Assembly (NCBI GenBank): GCA_026387115.1
Contig: JAPLMI010000092.1
Span: 1-8,609 of the forward strand
Direction: 5' to 3'
DNA length: 8,609 nucleotides
Source: Candidatus Omnitrophota bacterium
Lineage (GTDB): Bacteria > Omnitrophota > Gorgyraeia > 2-01-FULL-45-10
Under the pieces are notes generated by a model. It was not told the origin of the DNA. It was given only the letters and a program-made list of their open reading frames with translations, and made no database searches. Both the position numbers and the translations under genes were made by a program. Positions 5,586-8,609 of the stretch are shown here, one piece after another (the stretch's first letter is position 1; the number at the start of each line of letters is the position of its first letter).

Positions 5586-6269
5586 ATGGACGGGATACTG
5601 GTAGTAGATAAGCCGCAAGGATGGACGAGCCACGATGTCGTCGACTTTATCAGGACGAGATTTGGGTTCAAGAAGGTCGGGCATGCCGGGACGCTCGATC
5701 CGATGGCGACGGGTGTTCTCGTGGTCCTTATAGGCAGCCTTACAAAATCCTCGAGTCTCTTCAGCGCCGATGATAAGGAATACGAGGCAACGCTTACGCT
5801 TGGCGCGGAGTCCGATACCGGCGACGCGGACGGCAAAATTTCCGATTCCGGCAAACCGGCAAATTACTCGAGAAGAGAGATCGAAGATGTCTTTAAGGAA
5901 TTTCTGGGAGAGATAGAACAGCGCCCGCCCATGTATTCCGCGATAAAGATAAAAGGCGAAAGGCTTTATAAGCTTGCTCGGCGCGGGATAGATGTTGCGG
6001 TAGGCTCTCGCAAAATCTGTATAAAGAATATCGAGATCACGGACATAAAATTGCCGGAGGTCTCTTTCAGGGTCACCTGCTCGAAAGGGACTTACGTCCG
6101 CTCTCTCGCCGTAGATATAGGTAAGGCGCTCGGGTGCGGCGCGTATCTGTCGAGATTGAAGAGGACCAGATCCGGCAGATTCGGGATCGACGGGGCGATA
6201 AAGATAGATAAGATAAAGACTATGGTCAATCCAGACTTAGAGAGATCGTTAATTCAATGCGGGTTATAA
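5586..6269 (+). CDS. truB: tRNA pseudouridine(55) synthase TruB, short form
   Basis: Converts U55 to pseudouridine in the T-loop of tRNAs and acts as a tRNA chaperone in other bacteria. The start MDGILVVDKPQGWTSHDVV is the typical TruB N-terminus. The catalytic motif GHAGTLDPMATG is at 32-43, with catalytic D38. Also visible are the family's KEYEATLTLGAESDTGDADG and RPPMYSAIKIKGERLYKLAR segments, and CSKGTYVRSLAVDIG near 168-182. At 227 aa it stops just after the catalytic domain and lacks the C-terminal PUA-type RNA-binding domain of the roughly 310-aa E. coli and B. subtilis proteins; short TruB forms exist elsewhere. Start: ATG 5586 with GAGG at 5576-5579. It lies 11 nt downstream of a 27-nt repeat and after a 529-nt non-coding island, so it probably heads its own transcript with ribF, whose start overlaps its end by 13 nt. 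Confidence 0.94.
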   Translation: MDGILVVDKPQGWTSHDVVDFIRTRFGFKKVGHAGTLDPMATGVLVVLIGSLTKSSSLFSADDKEYEATLTLGAESDTGDADGKISDSGKPANYSRREIEDVFKEFLGEIEQRPPMYSAIKIKGERLYKLARRGIDVAVGSRKICIKNIEITDIKLPEVSFRVTCSKGTYVRSLAVDIGKALGCGAYLSRLKRTRSGRFGIDGAIKIDKIKTMVNPDLERSLIQCGL

Positions 6270-7186
6270 GAGGATTAAAAAATTTAAGGCCGATTAAAAA
6301 TTCCAGCGTGACGATCGGCGTATTCGACGGCGTTCACATCGGTCACAGGAAGATCATCCGTAAAGTTGTACGGGCCGCCAAAAGAAGAGGAATACCGAGC
6401 GTCGTCCTGACATTTGACCCGCACCCCCTGAAGGTCCTCGGCGCCAAATCGAGAACCCCGAGCCTCATTTCATTGAAACACAGGATGAAACTGATAGAGG
6501 AGCTCGGCGTCGATAATCTCGTGGTCCTGAATTTCACGCGATCTTTTTCGAGAATCCCGGCCCAAAATTTTGTCCGGGATATCCTCGTAAAAAAAATAGG
6601 CGCTAAGGCTATTTTCGCGGGGCCTGATTTCTATTTCGGTAAAGGCGCCGAAGCCGGCCGCGCGCTTCTGGAGAAGTTATCGCGCAAATTCGGTCTTGAA
6701 GCGGAAATAGTAAAGCCGGTTAAGGTTCGGGGCCGGGTCGTGAGTTCGAGCCTCATAAGAGAGCATATTTCAAAAGGCAAACTCGGAGAGGCCGCCGCTT
6801 TACTGGGAAGGTCGTTTTCTATCCTCGGCACGGTCGTAAAAGGCACAGGCCTCGCCAGATACCTGGGCTACCCGACTGCCAACGTCAACCCGCATCATGA
6901 AGCGATCCCGCCGACAGGCGTCTATGCGGTAAGGGTTAAACTTGGCCCAAGGCGGTTCAGCGGCGTCCTTAATATCGGAACGCGGCCGACATTTTACAGC
7001 CCGACCGATAAGGAGCCGTCTATCGAGGTACACATATTCGATTTCAAGGGAGATCTTTACGGAAAAGAGATAGAGATCCTTTTCGTAAAGAAGATAAGGC
7101 AGGAGCGGAAGTTCAAGGTCATCGCCGACCTGATCGGGCAGATAAGAACGGACGAGAAAAAGGCTTTACAAATATTGGGGAGATGA
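6257..7186 (+). CDS. ribF: Bifunctional riboflavin kinase / FAD synthetase RibF
   Basis: Makes FMN from riboflavin, then FAD, using ATP. 309 aa, the normal length. The N-terminal FAD synthetase (nucleotidyltransferase) domain has GVFDGVHIGHR at 21-31 with the HxGH signature (H27, H30), TFDPHP at 52-57, GPDFYFGKG at 122-130 and SSSLIR at 163-168. The C-terminal flavokinase domain, from about 185, has GTVVKGTGLARYLGYPTAN with the PTAN motif, PPTGVYAV, GVLNIGTRPTF, and EVHIFDFKGDLYG carrying the presumed catalytic region. Start: ATG 6257 overlaps the truB end by 13 nt, so truB and ribF are very likely co-transcribed and translationally coupled; the truB-ribF pair is common in bacteria. The TGA stop (7184-7186) runs straight into AATTTTTTCG, the end of a repeat element that also holds a possible terminator. 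Confidence 0.95.
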   Translation: MRVIRGLKNLRPIKNSSVTIGVFDGVHIGHRKIIRKVVRAAKRRGIPSVVLTFDPHPLKVLGAKSRTPSLISLKHRMKLIEELGVDNLVVLNFTRSFSRIPAQNFVRDILVKKIGAKAIFAGPDFYFGKGAEAGRALLEKLSRKFGLEAEIVKPVKVRGRVVSSSLIREHISKGKLGEAAALLGRSFSILGTVVKGTGLARYLGYPTANVNPHHEAIPPTGVYAVRVKLGPRRFSGVLNIGTRPTFYSPTDKEPSIEVHIFDFKGDLYGKEIEILFVKKIRQERKFKVIADLIGQIRTDEKKALQILGR

Positions 7187-7355
7187 ATTTTTTCGTCTTC
7201 AGCGGTAGGCGTTCACTTTTGTGGCCGCTTTTCGAAAGGCCCTCGGGCCTTTATTAGTCCAGGCGGACCACAAACCTCGCATAAACCCGACACCCAAACG
7301 AAGGAGAGGTTCCGCGAAGCGAAAAGTTTCGCCATCAAGAAGAGACGAAAAAATT
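7186..7355. repeat. 170-nt element with 12-bp terminal inverted repeats
   Basis: The perfect inverted repeat AATTTTTTCGTC (7186-7197) / GACGAAAAAATT (7344-7355) bounds a non-coding segment. Inside are a two-level hairpin (7219-7273), GAGAGGTTCC (7304-7313, shared with 990-999) and a small GCGAAA-AG-TTTCGC palindrome (7317-7330). The left end uses the last base of the ribF stop codon. The same AAWTTTTTCG end type occurs after xerD and nrnA, so it seems to be another member of this window's intergenic repeat family. No ORF or transposase. Confidence 0.6.
7219..7273 (+). terminator. Two-level hairpin, possible truB-ribF terminator
   Basis: The inner stem AAAGGCC-CTCG-GGCCTTT (7235-7252) is perfect with a 4-nt loop and is followed by ATTAG. 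Outside it, TTGTGG-CCGC (7219-7228) pairs with GCGG-A-CCACAA (7263-7273), leaving one bulged A. It lies 33 nt after the ribF stop. The T-run is short and broken (TTTATTA), so intrinsic termination is plausible but could be weak; 3'-end stabilisation is an alternative. Confidence 0.4.
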
Positions 7356-7471
7356 TCTTGGGGAGAGCGGGTTGGGAAAACCTAGGCCGAAGTTATAGTG
7401 AGCACATTGAAAATATTAGGTCTTTTGTGAGAAGAAAAACGGTTATATATAACAACTTTTTGATACCAAAA
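7356..7471. other. Non-coding stretch between structured elements
   Basis: AT-richer stretch. A TTG-initiated frame runs from 7358 to 7618, but it has no RBS, resembles no known protein and passes through a perfect hairpin and the 27-nt repeat, so I do not call it a gene. No RNA gene or promoter was recognised. Confidence 0.4.
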
Positions 7472-7539
7472 GAGCCGAGGATGTTTGAGGCCGGATCAAC
7501 GTCCGCCGAAGGCGGACGCCGGCCGAGTTTCCGAGGCTC
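7472..7539. other. Large hairpin with tandem G/A mismatches
   Basis: A 68-nt foldback: GAGCC (7472-7476) with GGCTC (7535-7539), a GA/GA internal loop (7477-7478, 7533-7534), GGA (7479-7481) with TCC (7530-7532), an internal loop, GGCCGG (7489-7494) with CCGGCC (7519-7524), a 5-nt bulge ATCAA, then CGTCCGCC-GAA-GGCGGACG (7500-7518), a perfect 8-bp stem. The layered complementarity is well beyond chance. It could be another palindromic repeat or a structured RNA. Tandem G/A pairs are typical of protein-binding RNA motifs, but no known class was recognised. Confidence 0.6.
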
Positions 7540-7595
7540 CAGTTTTTCGACGAACAAAAGACCGACCCCGAACGAAGTGAAGGGAGAATATTTTC

Positions 7596-7622
7596 AGTGC
7601 GAACATAACGAGGCTTAGGTTT
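7596..7622 (+). repeat. 27-nt direct repeat, copy 2 (before rpsO)
   Basis: Exact copy of 5548-5574, here about 90 nt before rpsO. It is followed 11 nt later by GACCCGTAAAATTT (7634-7647), a one-mismatch copy of 5523-5536. Before truB the two blocks occur in the opposite order, so they are separate modules. Confidence 0.85.
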
Positions 7623-7659
7623 GACTATGCGGGGACCCGTAAAATTTCCGATAAAATCC

Positions 7660-7688
7660 TTTACAAATCTTAGGGCGTGTGTTAATAT
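7660..7688 (+). promoter_or_regulatory. Putative sigma-70-type promoter for rpsO-pnp
   Basis: TTTACA (7660-7665) and TAATAT (7683-7688) are spaced by 17 nt, five and four of six matches to the -35 and -10 consensus, with TGTG just before the -10. Transcription would start near 7695 and leave a leader of under 20 nt. GAGG at 7700-7703 is the rpsO RBS. No other sequence in this gap matches as well. Confidence 0.55.
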
Positions 7689-7711
7689 AAGAAAAAAGCG
7701 AGGTATATAGC

Positions 7712-7981
7712 ATGGCATTATTAAAGGAAAAGAAGAAAGAGATCATTAAGACCTACAAGGAGCACGAAAAGGATACGGGCTCCCCCAGTGTCCAGATAGC
7801 GCTTCTCACTGAAAGGATCAACTCCCTTTCAGAACACTTTAAGTCCCACAAGAAGGATCATCATTCAAGGCATGGACTTCTGCGTATGGTAAGCGTAAGA
7901 CGAAGGCTTCTTGAGTACCTGAAGAGAAAAGATACCGAGAGTTATCAGGAGATAATCAAAAAACTGGATTTGAGAAAGTAG
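7712..7981 (+). CDS. rpsO: 30S ribosomal protein S15
   Basis: Primary 16S rRNA-binding protein of the 30S platform. 89 aa, exactly the canonical length, with the family segments GSPSVQIALLTERI, HFKSHKKDHHSRHGLL and RRRLLEYLKR, ending in KKLDLRK. Start: ATG 7712, with GAGG at 7700-7703 and 8-nt spacing, just downstream of a good promoter. It ends with TAG at the normal S15 C-terminus, which shows that TAG works as a stop in this genome (relevant to the TAG inside rbfA). pnp starts 5 nt later, giving the widespread rpsO-pnp operon. The short predicted leader leaves little room for the structured S15-binding leaders known in other bacteria. Confidence 0.97.
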   Translation: MALLKEKKKEIIKTYKEHEKDTGSPSVQIALLTERINSLSEHFKSHKKDHHSRHGLLRMVSVRRRLLEYLKRKDTESYQEIIKKLDLRK

Positions 7982-7986
7982 GAGAG

Positions 7987-8609
7987 ATGATAAAAAAATT
8001 CGAGGTTAAAGTAGGCGAGAGTAATATTATTATTGAAACCGGCCGGATGGCGAAACAGGCCGACGGCGCGTGCACGGTCCAGCTGGGCGGAACGGTAGTT
8101 TTAGTGACCGTGGTATGCTCGGGAGAGCCGAGAGAAGGCGTCGACTTCTTTCCGCTGACGTGCGAATATCAGGAAAAGACTTATGCCGCCGGCAAGATTC
8201 CCGGAGGATTCTTTAAGCGCGAAGGCAGGCCGTCGGAGAAAGAGATATTGACGGCACGGCTCATCGACAGGCCCATAAGGCCGCTCTTCCCGAAGGGATT
8301 CATCAACGAGGTCCAGATAGTCGCCATGGTGATATCGAGCGACAGCGAGAACGATTCCGATGTCCTGGCTATGATAGGCGCATCGGCGGCCCTGACGATA
8401 TCGGACATTCCGTTTAATGGGCCGATAGGCGCCGTGCGGATCGGCAGGATAGACGGTAAATTCATCGTCAATCCGACGTTTGAAGAGCTTGAGACCGGCG
8501 ATCTCGACCTTGTGGTGGCGGGAACGCGTTCCAGCGTCATTATGATAGAATCCGGCTCTAAAGAGCTGAGCGAAGAGGTCATAGCCGATGCGGTGGCTTT
8601 CGCGCATAA
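7987..8609 (+). CDS. pnp: Polyribonucleotide nucleotidyltransferase (PNPase), 5' part
   Basis: Phosphorolytic 3'-5' exoribonuclease, a trimer in the RNA degradosome of many bacteria. The frame is open from ATG 7987 to the window end, giving 207 complete codons of a usual 700 or so; the gene is cut by the window, not broken. It covers most of the first RNase PH domain: FEVKVGESNIIIETGRMAKQ, VDFFPLTCEYQEKTYAAGKI, PGGFFKREGRPSEKEILTAR, LIDRPIRPLFPKGF, MIGASAALTISDIPFNGPIG and DLDLVVAGT. All match the family closely, including the RxxRPxxPLF phosphate/RNA-binding loop region. The second RNase PH, KH and S1 domains lie beyond the window. An AGGAG overlapping the rpsO stop is only 2 nt from the ATG, so translation probably depends on coupling with rpsO. 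There is no in-frame start upstream, since the rpsO end lies directly before it. Confidence 0.96.
   Translation, partial: MIKKFEVKVGESNIIIETGRMAKQADGACTVQLGGTVVLVTVVCSGEPREGVDFFPLTCEYQEKTYAAGKIPGGFFKREGRPSEKEILTARLIDRPIRPLFPKGFINEVQIVAMVISSDSENDSDVLAMIGASAALTISDIPFNGPIGAVRIGRIDGKFIVNPTFEELETGDLDLVVAGTRSSVIMIESGSKELSEEVIADAVAFAH

Noticed and set aside
7358..7618. 86-codon TTG-started + strand frame before rpsO
   Set aside because: No RBS, low-complexity composition, and it crosses the 7472-7539 hairpin and the 27-nt repeat; its end is set by the repeat.
8101..8607. Long minus-strand frame opposite pnp
   Set aside because: Shadow of the unambiguous pnp coding frame, without a recognisable product.
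1..8609. CRISPR array
   Set aside because: No regularly spaced direct repeats; the repeats found are palindromic, dispersed and unequally spaced.

Overview
The window (8609 bases, moderate GC) is a bacterial chromosomal segment with every gene on the + strand, devoted to RNA and ribosome metabolism. The order is xerD, a DHH-CBS-CBS-tRNA nucleotidyltransferase fusion, rbfA (interrupted), nrnA, truB, ribF, rpsO and pnp (cut by the window end). The rbfA/nrnA/truB/ribF/rpsO/pnp neighbourhood is a classic bacterial arrangement, here without nusA/infB directly before rbfA. Frequent AGG and ATA codons, the DHH-CBS-nucleotidyltransferase fusion (an architecture known from lineages such as Aquificota and Geobacter) and repeat-laden intergenic DNA suggest an uncultivated bacterium. 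Candidatus Omnitrophota is my best guess, but that is an inference from style, not from a marker gene.

Layout: bases 25-60 are a perfect 36-bp palindrome just before xerD (78-965). Bases 966-1121 hold a truncated AT-rich repeat end and an 86-nt REPIN-like inverted repeat. Bases 1122-5056 form a tight cluster (fusion gene, rbfA, nrnA; 13-nt gap, then 29-nt overlap). Bases 5057-5585 are non-coding but densely structured: a 196-nt three-way-junction palindrome whose end overlaps the nrnA stop codon, a transition stretch, and a 151-nt fold resembling 6S RNA in architecture. truB and ribF overlap by 13 nt (5586-7186). Bases 7187-7711 are again non-coding: a 170-nt inverted-repeat element with a terminator-like hairpin, a second large hairpin with tandem G/A mismatches, a second copy of a 27-nt repeat also found before truB, and a good sigma-70-type promoter. 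rpsO and the start of pnp (7712-8609) are separated by 5 nt.

How the genes fit together: TruB (tRNA psi55), the CCA/A-adding domain (tRNA 3' ends), RbfA and S15 (30S assembly), and PNPase plus NrnA (RNA decay down to oligonucleotides) make an RNA maturation and turnover module. RibF supplies FMN/FAD, and XerD resolves chromosome dimers.

Most notable: (1) an in-frame TAG at codon 58 of an otherwise intact rbfA, in a region where TAG is also used as a genuine stop; (2) two intergenic islands built from related AT-rich-ended, strongly foldable repeats; (3) the 6S-like fold; (4) Asp-to-Glu changes in active-site motifs of both DHH phosphoesterases.
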